Assembly: GCF_014202435.1 (NCBI RefSeq)
Contig: NZ_JACHGU010000001.1
Span: 558,001 to 622,000 of the forward strand
Direction of reading: 5' to 3'
DNA length: 64,000 bases
DNA from: Pseudoxanthomonas broegbernensis
GTDB taxonomy: Bacteria; Pseudomonadota; Gammaproteobacteria; Xanthomonadales; Xanthomonadaceae
A program made the position numbers and the translations under genes. The stretch's first letter is position 1. Every line of letters starts with the position of its first letter. Below are positions 38,345 to 46,297 of the stretch, piece by piece. The notes under the pieces were generated by a model that worked only from the letters and a program-made list of their open reading frames with translations, was not told where the DNA came from and ran no database searches.

Positions 38345-39472
38345 ATGAGCGACGTGCTTGACCTGGCGTGCGAGCTGATCGCGCGTGCCTCCGTGACGCC
38401 CGACGACGCGGGCTGCCAGGCGCTGGTCGCCGCGCGGCTGGAACGTGCCGGCTTCGCCTGCGAGCACCTGCGCCATGGCCAGGTGCACAACCTCTGGGCC
38501 ACCCACGGTGCCGGCGCGCCGGTACTGGTGCTGCTGGGCCACACCGACGTGGTGCCGCCGGGGCCGCGCGCGGACTGGACCAGCGACCCCTTCGCCCCCG
38601 AGGTCCGCGACGGCGTGCTGTACGGCCGCGGCGCGGCCGACATGAAGTCGGGCGTGGCCGCGTTCGTGGTGGCCGCCGAGCGCTTCGCCGCCGCCTATCC
38701 CCGGCATGGCGGCACCCTGGCGCTGCTGCTGACTTCCGACGAGGAAGGCGACGCGATCGAGGGCGTGCGCAAGGTCGCCGACACCTTCCGCGAGCGCGGC
38801 CAGCGCATCGACTGGTGCATCACCGGCGAGCCGTCCTCCACCGCCAGGCTGGGCGACCTGCTGCGCGTGGGCCGCCGCGGCAGCCTCTCCGGCACGCTGA
38901 CGGTCAGGGGCGTGCAAGGCCACGTGGCCTATCCGCACAAGGCGCGCAACCCCATCCACCAGGCCGCGCCCGCGTTGGCCGAGCTGGCGGGGCGGGTCTG
39001 GGACGAGGGCTACGAGAGCTTCCCGCCCACCAGCCTGCAGATCAGCAACATCCACGCCGGCACCGGCGCGGGCAACGTCATCCCCGGCGAGCTGCAGGTG
39101 CTGTTCAACCTGCGCTACAACCCGAACTGGAACGCCGAAGGGCTGGAAGCGGAGATCGCCGCCCTGCTGGACCGGCACGGGCTGGAATACGGCCTGCGCT
39201 GGCACCGCAGCGGCGAGCCCTTCTACACCCCCGAAGGCCGCTTGCGCGCGGTCGCGCGGGACGTGCTGGGCCGGTTCGCCGGCGCGCCCCCGGAAGAAAG
39301 CACCGGCGGCGGCACCTCCGACGCGCGCTTCATCGCGCCGCTGGGCGCGCAGTGCATCGAGGTCGGGCCGGTCAACGCCAGCATCCACCAGGTCGACGAG
39401 CACGTACGCGTGGACGATCTGCGGGCACTGCCCGACCTCTATTTCCAGTTGATCGCCGAACTGCTGGCCTGA
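38345..39472 (+). CDS. dapE: Succinyl-diaminopimelate desuccinylase
   Basis: 375 residues, normal for DapE, the zinc amidohydrolase that frees LL-DAP. Seen: [14 protein letters not shown] (His and Asp ligands), [17 protein letters not shown] (bridging Asp), [16 protein letters not shown] (catalytic Glu and ligand), [21 protein letters not shown] in the dimerisation domain, and the closing [17 protein letters not shown]. The start [19 protein letters not shown] matches the family. The propeller-GGDEF gene begins 2 bp after its stop. Confidence 0.95.
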   Translation: MSDVLDLACELIARASVTPDDAGCQALVAARLERAGFACEHLRHGQVHNLWATHGAGAPVLVLLGHTDVVPPGPRADWTSDPFAPEVRDGVLYGRGAADMKSGVAAFVVAAERFAAAYPRHGGTLALLLTSDEEGDAIEGVRKVADTFRERGQRIDWCITGEPSSTARLGDLLRVGRRGSLSGTLTVRGVQGHVAYPHKARNPIHQAAPALAELAGRVWDEGYESFPPTSLQISNIHAGTGAGNVIPGELQVLFNLRYNPNWNAEGLEAEIAALLDRHGLEYGLRWHRSGEPFYTPEGRLRAVARDVLGRFAGAPPEESTGGGTSDARFIAPLGAQCIEVGPVNASIHQVDEHVRVDDLRALPDLYFQLIAELLA

Positions 39473-39474
39473 GC

Positions 39475-42450
39475 ATGCGCTCCCCGGGCGCCACCTCCAG
39501 CCGCCGGGCGCCCGGCCCGGGAGCCCGCGGCCACGGCGGGGGCCGCTGGCGTCGCCTGCCATGGGCGCTGTTCGGGCTGTGGCTGGCGCTGCAGGCGCAT
39601 CCGGCCTTCCCGCAAGCGCATGGCCTGCCCCTGATGCGCCATTTCGCCGCTGGCGATCTCCCGGCCGCGCCTAGCTATTCCGACGTCGTGGTCGATGCGC
39701 AGGGCACGCTCTATGCCGGCAGCAAGGAGGGCGTGATGGTGCTGCGCAGCGGCACCTGGGAGCTGTTCGAGCTGCCGCGCAAGGCGGCGGTGTTCTCGCT
39801 GCTGATGGCCACGGACGGCAGGCTCTACGTGGGCGGTCCCGGCGTGCTGGGCGAACTGCACCGGGAGGACGACGGCAGCCTGCGTTTCGAGGACCTGCTG
39901 GCACGCTTCTCGGGCGGCGGCCAGGCACCGCCGGCCGGCGAATTCTACGGGCTCGTCGAGACCGCGCGCGGGGTGTACTTCAGGGACGCGGCCACCCTGT
40001 TCCTGCTCGAGCGCGGCGGCGGCGCATGGCGCCATCCCCTGCCGCGCGGGCTGGGACAGCGGTTCTTCGCCGTCGGCGACGATGCCCTGTATGGCCGCAT
40101 CGACGGCATCGGCCTGTGCCGGATCGAGGATGGCGTGCCCGTTGCGGTGCCGGGCGCGGAGGCCTTCGTGCGGTCGCGCATCACCGGCATCTGGCCGCAT
40201 GCCGATGGTCTGCTGATCGCTTCCGACGAGGGCTTCCACCTGGGCGATGCCCACGGCGTGCGTCGGCTGTCCACGGACGCCGACGCCGCTTTCGCCGCGC
40301 ACACGCCGTATTCCAGTCTCCGCCTGGCCGATGGCAGCCTGGCGTTCGGCGGCTATGACGGCACCTTGATGCGGTTTTCGCCGGACCTGCGCCTGGTCGA
40401 TCGTTTCGTGCCGGCGCCGGGCGGGCTCGACGGATTCGCCATGGACCGCGAAGGCGGGCTGTGGACCGTGGGCGAGGCCGGCCTGACCCGCCTGCGCCTG
40501 CCTTCGCCCTGGACGGTGTACGACCGCCGCCACGGCCTGGAGAACCGCCTCTTCGACAGCGCCTGGTACGACGGTGCGTTGTGGGTGGCCACCCTGGGCG
40601 TGCTTCGCGCCGAACCCGCCCGGCAGGGCGGCGCGCCGCGCTTCGCGCCGCAACCGTGGACCGATACCGAGCTGGAGGCCTTCGCCCTGGAGGGGACCGC
40701 CGCCGGCCTGCTGATCGGCGACCGGCTCGGCCTGATGGTGCTCGACCCCGGGGCGGACAGGCCGCGCCGGTTGCTCGGCCCGCAGCGCTACGCGGGAATC
40801 CACACCCTGGTGCGCTCGGCTTCCGGTCCGGAGCAGGTGCTGGCGCTGGGCGGACGGGAGGCGGCGTGGCTGGTGCTGCGCGAAGGGCGCTGGCAGGTGG
40901 GCGCCCGGTGGGAGCCGCTGATCGGCGAACCCAGCGGCCTGCACTGGACCGCGCCGGAAGAGGTGTGGATCGGCGACGCGCGCGGCGGCGCGCACCGCTG
41001 GCGCTTCGACCCGGCCACGGGAGAGCTGCGCGAGCGCCGCCATTTCGGCCCCGCCCAGGGCCTGGCGGCCGACCCGGAACTGGGCACGCACCTGTTCCGG
41101 ATGGAGGGTGTGCTCTACGCGGTATCGGGCGCCCGCGTGCAACGCCTCGAAGGCGAGCGCTTCGTCGCCGCCGAACTGCCGGTACTGCCCGGCCTGCGGC
41201 GGCCGTGGGAACTGGAAAGCGCCGATACCGCGATCGGCAGCTTCGCCTGGACCTCGCGCCAGCTCTGGCGGCGCCGCGCCACCGAGGGGGAGTTCCGCCT
41301 GCTGCACGTGAGCGCGAGCCGGGTGCCCGGCTATGCCGCGCTCAAGCTGCAGGGCGACGGCCAACTGCGCCTGGTCGCCCGCGACAGCCTGCTGCAGTTC
41401 GACCCGGGCATCGAGGACCTGCCGCCACCGCCTCTGCTGGCGCGGCTGGACCGGATCCGGCTGCATCCGCCGGACCGCGCGTCTTCGCTGCTGCCGCTTG
41501 CACCGGGGCAGGTGCAGGTCCTGCCGCCCGGGTCCGGGCTGGGCCTGCGCTTCGGCCTGGCGACGATGGAGCCGGACGTCGAGTTCCGCTTCCGCATGCC
41601 CGGCTACAACGACGCGTGGTCGGGCTGGGACGACAACCGCGAGCTGGGCTACCGCCGGCTGCCGCCGGGCGACTACACGTTCCAGTTGCAGGCCCGCATC
41701 CGCGGCGGGCGCGAGGCCGAGCCGCTGCACTACCGGCTGCGGGTGGCGCCTTTCTGGTACGAGCGCGGCTGGGTGCGGGCGCTGTTCTGGATCGCCGGGC
41801 TGCTGGCGGTCGTGCTTGCGGCATGGCTGCGCAACCGCCGCACCAACGCGCGCAACCGCGAGCTGGAGCGCAAGATCGCCGAGCGCACCATGGAACTGGA
41901 AGCGGCCAACCGCCGGCTCACCGAACTGGCCATCGTCGACGGGCTGACCGGCATCGCCAACCGCCACGCGATGGAGCGCGCGCTGGAACGCGGATGGCAG
42001 CGCTGCCGCGAGCGCGGCGAGCCGCTGGCGGTGGTGATGTCGGACGTGGACCGCTTCAAGGAATTCAACGACAGCCACGGCCACCGGGCCGGCGACGAGC
42101 AGTTGCGGCGCGTGGCACGGGTCTTCGATGCCGAAGTGGTCGGCATCGACGAGGTCGCCGCGCGCTACGGCGGCGAGGAATTCGTGCTGATCCTGCCCGG
42201 CCTGGCGCTGGAAGCGGCGATGGCGCGGGCCGAGCGGGTGCGGCGGCGGGTGGAACGGGTCACCGCCGAGGCCGGCCTGCCGAGCAGCATCAGCCTGGGC
42301 GTGGCGGTGACGGTGCCGGTGGCGGGCATCGACCCGGCGATGCTGATGCATTGCGCCGACCAGGCGCTGTACCGGGCCAAGCGCAATGGCCGCAACCGGG
42401 TCCAGGCGGCCAGCGACGAGGACATGTCCGCCCTGTCGGGTGCCCCCTGA
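39475..42450 (+). CDS. Exported beta-propeller / Y_Y_Y sensor with GGDEF domain
   Basis: 991 residues. An N-terminal hydrophobic segment (~30-48) acts as signal or anchor. Next come ~640 residues of two-component-regulator-type propeller repeats, such as GTLYAGSKEGVMVLRSGTWE and GLWTVGEAGLTRL, then a Y_Y_Y-like beta domain (~680-750, WSGWDDNRELGYRRLPPGDY). One membrane helix (~760-783), a coiled stretch, and a C-terminal GGDEF domain follow, with VDGLTGIANRHAMERAL, MSDVDRFKEFNDSHGHRAGD and [12 protein letters not shown]. The active site looks intact, so it should make cyclic di-GMP in response to a periplasmic signal. Starting 2 bp after dapE it is probably co-transcribed with it. Confidence 0.88.
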   Translation: MRSPGATSSRRAPGPGARGHGGGRWRRLPWALFGLWLALQAHPAFPQAHGLPLMRHFAAGDLPAAPSYSDVVVDAQGTLYAGSKEGVMVLRSGTWELFELPRKAAVFSLLMATDGRLYVGGPGVLGELHREDDGSLRFEDLLARFSGGGQAPPAGEFYGLVETARGVYFRDAATLFLLERGGGAWRHPLPRGLGQRFFAVGDDALYGRIDGIGLCRIEDGVPVAVPGAEAFVRSRITGIWPHADGLLIASDEGFHLGDAHGVRRLSTDADAAFAAHTPYSSLRLADGSLAFGGYDGTLMRFSPDLRLVDRFVPAPGGLDGFAMDREGGLWTVGEAGLTRLRLPSPWTVYDRRHGLENRLFDSAWYDGALWVATLGVLRAEPARQGGAPRFAPQPWTDTELEAFALEGTAAGLLIGDRLGLMVLDPGADRPRRLLGPQRYAGIHTLVRSASGPEQVLALGGREAAWLVLREGRWQVGARWEPLIGEPSGLHWTAPEEVWIGDARGGAHRWRFDPATGELRERRHFGPAQGLAADPELGTHLFRMEGVLYAVSGARVQRLEGERFVAAELPVLPGLRRPWELESADTAIGSFAWTSRQLWRRRATEGEFRLLHVSASRVPGYAALKLQGDGQLRLVARDSLLQFDPGIEDLPPPPLLARLDRIRLHPPDRASSLLPLAPGQVQVLPPGSGLGLRFGLATMEPDVEFRFRMPGYNDAWSGWDDNRELGYRRLPPGDYTFQLQARIRGGREAEPLHYRLRVAPFWYERGWVRALFWIAGLLAVVLAAWLRNRRTNARNRELERKIAERTMELEAANRRLTELAIVDGLTGIANRHAMERALERGWQRCRERGEPLAVVMSDVDRFKEFNDSHGHRAGDEQLRRVARVFDAEVVGIDEVAARYGGEEFVLILPGLALEAAMARAERVRRRVERVTAEAGLPSSISLGVAVTVPVAGIDPAMLMHCADQALYRAKRNGRNRVQAASDEDMSALSGAP

Positions 42451-42494
42451 GCCGGCCGGGGCGGCCCGTAGGGGGTCGATTGCGGCCGCAACTG

Positions 42495-42524
42495 TTGCGC
42501 GGCGGCGCCGGAATGCGGTAGTTT
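42495..42524 (+). promoter_or_regulatory. Promoter of the asnB leader
   Basis: TTGCGC (42495-42500), an 18-nt spacer and TAGTTT (42519-42524) make a plausible promoter. Transcription would start about 42530-42532, i.e. at or one base before the ATG of the leader peptide, so the leader is probably translated from a leaderless mRNA; there is indeed no Shine-Dalgarno sequence in front of that ATG. Confidence 0.6.
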
Positions 42525-42531
42525 CGCCCGT

Positions 42532-42630
42532 ATGCCGTTTTCCTGCGCCAGCGCCGCCAACGTCAACAACCGCAACAATCTGCGCGCGAACAATCGTGCG
42601 CGGCCGATGCGGGTGCGCGACCAGGGATAA
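42532..42630 (+). CDS. Asn-rich leader peptide of asnB
   Basis: 32 codons, ATG 42532 to TAA 42628-42630. Seven of the twelve residues at positions 10-21 are Asn (N-V-N-N-R-N-N-L-R-A-N-N), using both AAC and AAT. Asn is not otherwise clustered like this in neighbouring genes. The gene lies directly after the promoter and before a terminator-antiterminator pair and asnB, the exact layout of the trp, his and ilv leaders. Its role would be to let ribosome stalling at Asn codons report on Asn-tRNA charging. Too short for routine gene calls. Confidence 0.85.
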   Translation: MPFSCASAANVNNRNNLRANNRARPMRVRDQG

Positions 42631-42668
42631 AGCAGGAAGCCCGGTAGTCGAACAACCCGCATCGGCCG
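42601..42668 (+). promoter_or_regulatory. Antiterminator pairing of the asnB attenuator
   Basis: cggccgatgcgggt (42601-42614, inside the leader peptide, codons 24-28) is perfectly complementary over 14 bp to acccgcatcggccg (42655-42668). That second strand contains the whole 5' arm and loop of the terminator. The two structures are therefore mutually exclusive, and the antiterminator is the longer. Ribosomes stalled on Asn codons 10-16 would leave 42601-42614 free; ribosomes that reach the stop codon would interfere with it. Confidence 0.8.
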
Positions 42669-42682
42669 ATGCGGGTTTTTTT
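42654..42682 (+). terminator. Terminator hairpin of the asnB attenuator
   Basis: aacccgcatc (42654-42663), loop ggcc, gatgcgggtt (42668-42677) form a perfect 10-bp stem followed by five more T residues: an intrinsic terminator located 53 nt before the asnB start codon and in front of it, not behind a gene. It shares its 5' arm with the antiterminator. Confidence 0.9.
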
Positions 42683-42734
42683 GTGCCCCGGCACCGGCCG
42701 CCCCGACAACAAACCACCACCCAGGAGTCCCTCC

Positions 42735-44444
42735 ATGTGTTCGATCTTCGGCATCTTCGGCCTGCAGCCGGGCGATGACCTGCAGGCGCTGCGCCGGCAG
42801 TCGCTGGACCTGTCGCAGCGGCAGCGCCACCGCGGCCCGGACTGGAGCGGCGTGTACGTCGACGACGGCGCGATCCTGGTGCACGAACGCCTGGCCATCG
42901 TCGACCCGGCCGGGGGCTCGCAGCCGCTGGTTTCCGAGGACGGCCAACTGGCGCTGGCGGTCAACGGCGAGATCTACAACCACAAGCGCCTGAAGGGCGA
43001 GCTGCAGCGGCCGTATGCGTTCCGCACCGAGTCGGACTGCGAGGCCATCAACGCCCTCTACCGGGAGAGCGATGCCGACGGGAGCGGTCCGGCCGCCTTC
43101 CTCAACCGGCTCAACGGCATCTTCGCCTTCGCCCTGTGGGACAAGGCCAAGGGCCGGGCGATCGTCGCCCGCGACCCGATCGGCGTGGTGCCGCTGTACT
43201 GGGGCCACGACAAGGAAGGCCGCCTGCGCGTGGCCTCGGAGATGAAGGCGCTGGTGGACGACTGCGCCGACGTGGCCCAGTTCCCGCCGGGCCACTGGTA
43301 CGACACCGCCACCGACCAGTTGACGAAGTACTACGAGCGTCCATGGCGCGACTACGCCGCGGTGGAAGGGGTGGAGGTCCCGCCGACCGAGCTGCGCGAG
43401 GCGTTCGAGGCGGCCGTGCACCGCCAGTTGATGACCGACGTGCCCTACGGCGTGCTGCTGTCCGGTGGCCTGGATTCCTCGCTGGTGGCGGCGGTGGCCG
43501 CGCGCTACGCCCGCCACCGCATCGAGGAGGACGACAAGGCCGAGGCCTGGTGGCCGCGGCTGCACTCCTTCGCCATCGGCCTGAAGGGCTCGCCGGACCT
43601 GGCCGCCGCGCAGATCGCGGCCGATGCGCTGGGCACCGTGCACCACGGCTTCGAGTACACCTTCGAGGAAGGCCTGGACGCGGTGCCGGAGGTGATCCGC
43701 CACGTCGAGACCTACGACGTCACCACCATCCGCGCCTCCACCCCGATGTTCCTGCTGGCGCGCCGGATCAAGGCCATGGGCGTGAAGATGGTGCTGTCCG
43801 GCGAGGGCAGCGACGAGATCTTCGGCGGCTACCTGTACTTCCACAAGGCGCCCAACGCGCGCGAGTTCCACGAGGAGCTGATCCGCAAGCTCGACGCGCT
43901 CAACAACTACGACTGCCTGCGCGCCAACAAGTCGATGATGGCCTGGGGCGTGGAACCGCGCGTGCCGTTCCTGGACCGCGAGTTCCTCGACGTGGCCATG
44001 CGCATGGACGCCAAGTTCAAGATGGTCGACAAGAACCGCAGCGACGCCCAGCGGATGGAGAAGGGCGTGCTGCGCCAGGCCTTCGACGGCTACCTGCCCG
44101 AGTCGATCCTGTGGCGGCAGAAGGAGCAGTTCAGCGACGGCGTGGGCTACGGCTGGATCGACGGGCTCAAGGCGCACGCCGAGGCGCAGGTGAGCGACCG
44201 CGAGCTGGCCGCGGCCGACAAGCGCTTCCCGGTGAACCCGCCGCAGACCAAGGAAGCCTACTTCTACCGCAGCGTGTTCGAGCGCTTCTATCCCACCCCG
44301 GCCGCGGCCGAGACGGTGCCGGGCGGCAAGTCGATCGCCTGCTCCTCGCCGGCGGCGATCGCCTGGGATGCCAGCTTCGCCAGCATGGCCGATCCCTCCG
44401 GCCGCGCGGTGGCCGGCGTGCACGAGCAGGCACTGGCGGGCTGA
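42735..44444 (+). CDS. asnB: Asparagine synthase B (glutamine-hydrolysing)
   Basis: 569 residues. The mature N-terminus is Cys2 (MCSIFGIFGL), the nucleophile of the Ntn glutaminase domain; RHRGPDWSG, RLAIVDPAGGSQPL and AVNGEIYNHKRLK complete it. The synthetase domain has the ATP-pyrophosphatase loop YGVLLSGGLDSSLVAAV and VLSGEGSDEIFGGYLYFHK. It converts Asp, Gln and ATP to Asn, Glu and AMP. AGGAG lies 7 nt before the ATG. It is preceded by an Asn-codon attenuator, and followed by a strong hairpin. Its position after the dap genes fits shared use of aspartate. Confidence 0.97.
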   Translation: MCSIFGIFGLQPGDDLQALRRQSLDLSQRQRHRGPDWSGVYVDDGAILVHERLAIVDPAGGSQPLVSEDGQLALAVNGEIYNHKRLKGELQRPYAFRTESDCEAINALYRESDADGSGPAAFLNRLNGIFAFALWDKAKGRAIVARDPIGVVPLYWGHDKEGRLRVASEMKALVDDCADVAQFPPGHWYDTATDQLTKYYERPWRDYAAVEGVEVPPTELREAFEAAVHRQLMTDVPYGVLLSGGLDSSLVAAVAARYARHRIEEDDKAEAWWPRLHSFAIGLKGSPDLAAAQIAADALGTVHHGFEYTFEEGLDAVPEVIRHVETYDVTTIRASTPMFLLARRIKAMGVKMVLSGEGSDEIFGGYLYFHKAPNAREFHEELIRKLDALNNYDCLRANKSMMAWGVEPRVPFLDREFLDVAMRMDAKFKMVDKNRSDAQRMEKGVLRQAFDGYLPESILWRQKEQFSDGVGYGWIDGLKAHAEAQVSDRELAAADKRFPVNPPQTKEAYFYRSVFERFYPTPAAAETVPGGKSIACSSPAAIAWDASFASMADPSGRAVAGVHEQALAG

Positions 44445-44450
44445 GTGGCG

Positions 44451-44485
44451 CGCCACGGCCCGCCGCGATGCGGGCCGTGGCGTTT
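44451..44485 (+). terminator. Terminator-like hairpin after asnB
   Basis: A perfect 12-bp stem, cgccacggcccg (44451-44462) with cgggccgtggcg (44471-44482), and an 8-nt loop, followed by three T residues. It starts 6 nt after the asnB stop and separates asnB from the RidA-like gene. Confidence 0.65.
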
Positions 44486-44522
44486 CCCGATGGAGCCGCC
44501 CCACACATCCATGGAGATTCCG

Positions 44523-44948
44523 ATGCGCATGCGCGCCCTGTTGCTGCTTGGTCTGTTGGCCGGTTCATCCGTTGTCGCCGCCGAGGTCCCGCTGGAGCGG
44601 CATTCCCTGGGGAGTTGGGAGGCCGACATCGGCTATGCGGGCGCGGTCCGCGATGGCGATACGCTGCACATCTCCGGCATCGCCTGCGAGGGCGCGGACA
44701 TGCAGGCCGCGGTGCAGGCCTGCTACCGCGAACTGAGCGGCATCCTGCAGCGCTTCGGCGCCGACAGCAGCCAGGTGGTGAAGGAAACCCTCTACACCAC
44801 CGACATGGACGCGCTGATCGAGGCGATCCCGGACCGCAAGACGTTCTTCGCCGATGCCCGCTACCCGGCCGCGACCTGGGTGCAGGTCGCCCGCCTGTTC
44901 GGCCCCGGACACCTGCTGGAAGTGGAGTGGACCGTGCGCCTGCGCTGA
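44523..44948 (+). CDS. Exported RidA/YjgF-family protein
   Basis: 141 residues. A signal peptide (MRMRALLLLGLLAGSSVVAA) precedes a YjgF/RidA-type domain: DTLHISGIACEGADMQAAVQ, LQRFGADSSQVVKETLYTTD, FFADARYPAATWVQVARLFG and a final LLEVEWTVRL strand. RidA proteins normally deaminate reactive enamines in the cytoplasm; this one appears periplasmic, so the usual role may not apply. GGAG lies 6 nt before the chosen ATG. The active-site Arg of true RidA is not obvious (FG replaces the usual PR/AR context), which points to an Rid subfamily of unknown role. Confidence 0.75.
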   Translation: MRMRALLLLGLLAGSSVVAAEVPLERHSLGSWEADIGYAGAVRDGDTLHISGIACEGADMQAAVQACYRELSGILQRFGADSSQVVKETLYTTDMDALIEAIPDRKTFFADARYPAATWVQVARLFGPGHLLEVEWTVRLR

Positions 44949-45034
44949 GGCGGTGGTCTTCCGGCGTTACGCCGGCGCTTGCGCGGTGCGGCTGCCACTG
45001 GCGCCTCGGTTCGGGGTCGGCAGCTTTTGCAAGG

Positions 45035-45694
45035 TCATGGGTGGGGTTTGCGTCGGCGGGAACGGCGGCGGGCGGCGGGCTTGGCAGGGGGCATGCGGCA
45101 TTCGCGCACGGCGGTGCGCAGCAGCCACAGGCCACAGCCCAGCAGGACCAGGCCGGTGCCGCACAGCCACCACGTCCAGTGCGAACCGCCGCGTTCCAGC
45201 ACCGCCTGCGCGGGCGCGGCCGGGTTCACGTAGGCGGTGAGGTCGGCGCCCGCGGGGTAGGTGCGTCGCAGCCAGTCGTCGGTGCCGTCGCGGTCGCTGC
45301 TGGTCAAGGGGCGCAGGGCGATGCGGTGGCCGGTCCGGGTTTGTCCCGCATGGCGGTATTCGTAGCGCACCTCGGGACGCCAGCCGGGGCGGCTTGAGCG
45401 CGGCTGCATCACTTCGACCAGATCGCTGCGGACGATGCGCGCCGGCACCGGCTGCCATTGCCAGGTCTGCCCGGCACGTACCGCGTCGGTGCCATGCATG
45501 GCGGCCAGCAGCAGGCCGAGCAGGGCCAGCCCCAGCGCGAACGGCAGCATCGCCAGCGCGAGGGGGTCGCGCCCGCCACACAACGGTCGCAGCAGCGCAT
45601 CGGGCAGCAGCGTCGCCAGCAGGCCGCTGCCGAGCAGCGCCAGCGGCACGGCGGCCATGGCCAGTGACAGCCAGGCGGGGACGGCCATTGGCAT
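45035..45694 (-). CDS. DUF3592-type membrane protein
   Basis: 219 residues: two hydrophobic segments at the N-terminus (about 8-32 and 42-66), an extracytoplasmic domain matching DUF3592 (VRYEYRHAGQTRTGHRIAL and AGADLTAYVNPAAPAQAVLE), a third membrane segment (~175-193) and a very basic tail. ATG 45694 shares its last base with the first base of the upstream stop (TGATG on the minus strand). Function unknown. It is convergent with the RidA-like gene. Confidence 0.75.
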   Translation of the reverse strand: MPMAVPAWLSLAMAAVPLALLGSGLLATLLPDALLRPLCGGRDPLALAMLPFALGLALLGLLLAAMHGTDAVRAGQTWQWQPVPARIVRSDLVEVMQPRSSRPGWRPEVRYEYRHAGQTRTGHRIALRPLTSSDRDGTDDWLRRTYPAGADLTAYVNPAAPAQAVLERGGSHWTWWLCGTGLVLLGCGLWLLRTAVRECRMPPAKPAARRRSRRRKPHP

Positions 45695-46167
45695 CAGTGG
45701 CCGTCGCGCATGCAGCGGACCGACTTGCTGAACAGCACCGGCGTGTCGGCCACGTCCAGCCGGAAGGCGTTGCCGCTATCGAAGTCCAGCCCGCTGGCGG
45801 CGCGGCCGTCGCGGTTGGAGGACCAGTAGCCGTGGTCCTGGTCGCTGTCTTGCAGGATTCTCAGATAGGCCAGTGGATCGCTTTCATCGTCGGCCGGATC
45901 GGCGAAGCCGCCGATGGCATGGCGGTGGCGGTACGGCACGGTCCGTTCCCCGGCGGTGGGCAGCCGGCAGTCGTCGCGGCCGTGCGTGGCGGCGCGTGCG
46001 CACCCCTGCGTGGCCGCGTCCCAGGCCGTCCGCTCGGGGGCGTCGGCGCGTTCGTGGCGCAGCGCCAGACACGGCCACGGCACCGTGCTGCCGGTGGCGG
46101 TGACCAGCGGCGCCGTCGCCAGAGGGGCGGCGATGCACGGGAACCACGGCGGGCGGAATGCGGGCAT
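45694..46167 (-). CDS. Hypothetical protein, possibly exported
   Basis: 157 residues from ATG 46167. The first ~30 residues (MPAFRPPWFPCIAAPLATAP...) are weakly signal-like. The rest has four Cys residues and a GYWSSNRDGRAASGLDFDSG segment; no family recognised. An upstream in-frame ATG at 46203 would place the start inside palindrome A, so the shorter form is preferred. It is translationally coupled to the DUF3592 gene (TGATG) and divergent from the Sel1 protein gene, with palindrome A in between. Confidence 0.5.
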   Translation of the reverse strand: MPAFRPPWFPCIAAPLATAPLVTATGSTVPWPCLALRHERADAPERTAWDAATQGCARAATHGRDDCRLPTAGERTVPYRHRHAIGGFADPADDESDPLAYLRILQDSDQDHGYWSSNRDGRAASGLDFDSGNAFRLDVADTPVLFSKSVRCMRDGH

Positions 46168-46200
46168 GCCGGCACCGTTCCATGCCGGCGTGCGGCCTGC

Positions 46201-46220
46201 CATCCCACAGATGCGGGATG
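46201..46220. promoter_or_regulatory. Palindrome A (candidate operator)
   Basis: catcccaca-ga-tgcgggatg: 9-bp arms with one mismatch and a 2-nt spacer. It lies between two divergent genes, 77 nt before the Sel1 gene ATG and 33 nt before the start of the minus-strand hypothetical gene. Same motif as palindromes B (48119) and C (53941). Confidence 0.6.
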
Positions 46221-46297
46221 GTGACGATGTACCTGCAAGACCATGCTCGCCGGCGAGTGGGGCGCGCCAGCCCCGGTGCCGAGTGGAGGCAGTGCGC

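Noticed and set aside
39439-42720. A 1093-codon minus-strand open frame opposite the propeller-GGDEF gene
   Set aside because: Antisense shadow; no recognisable domain and low-complexity Arg/Gln/Ala composition.
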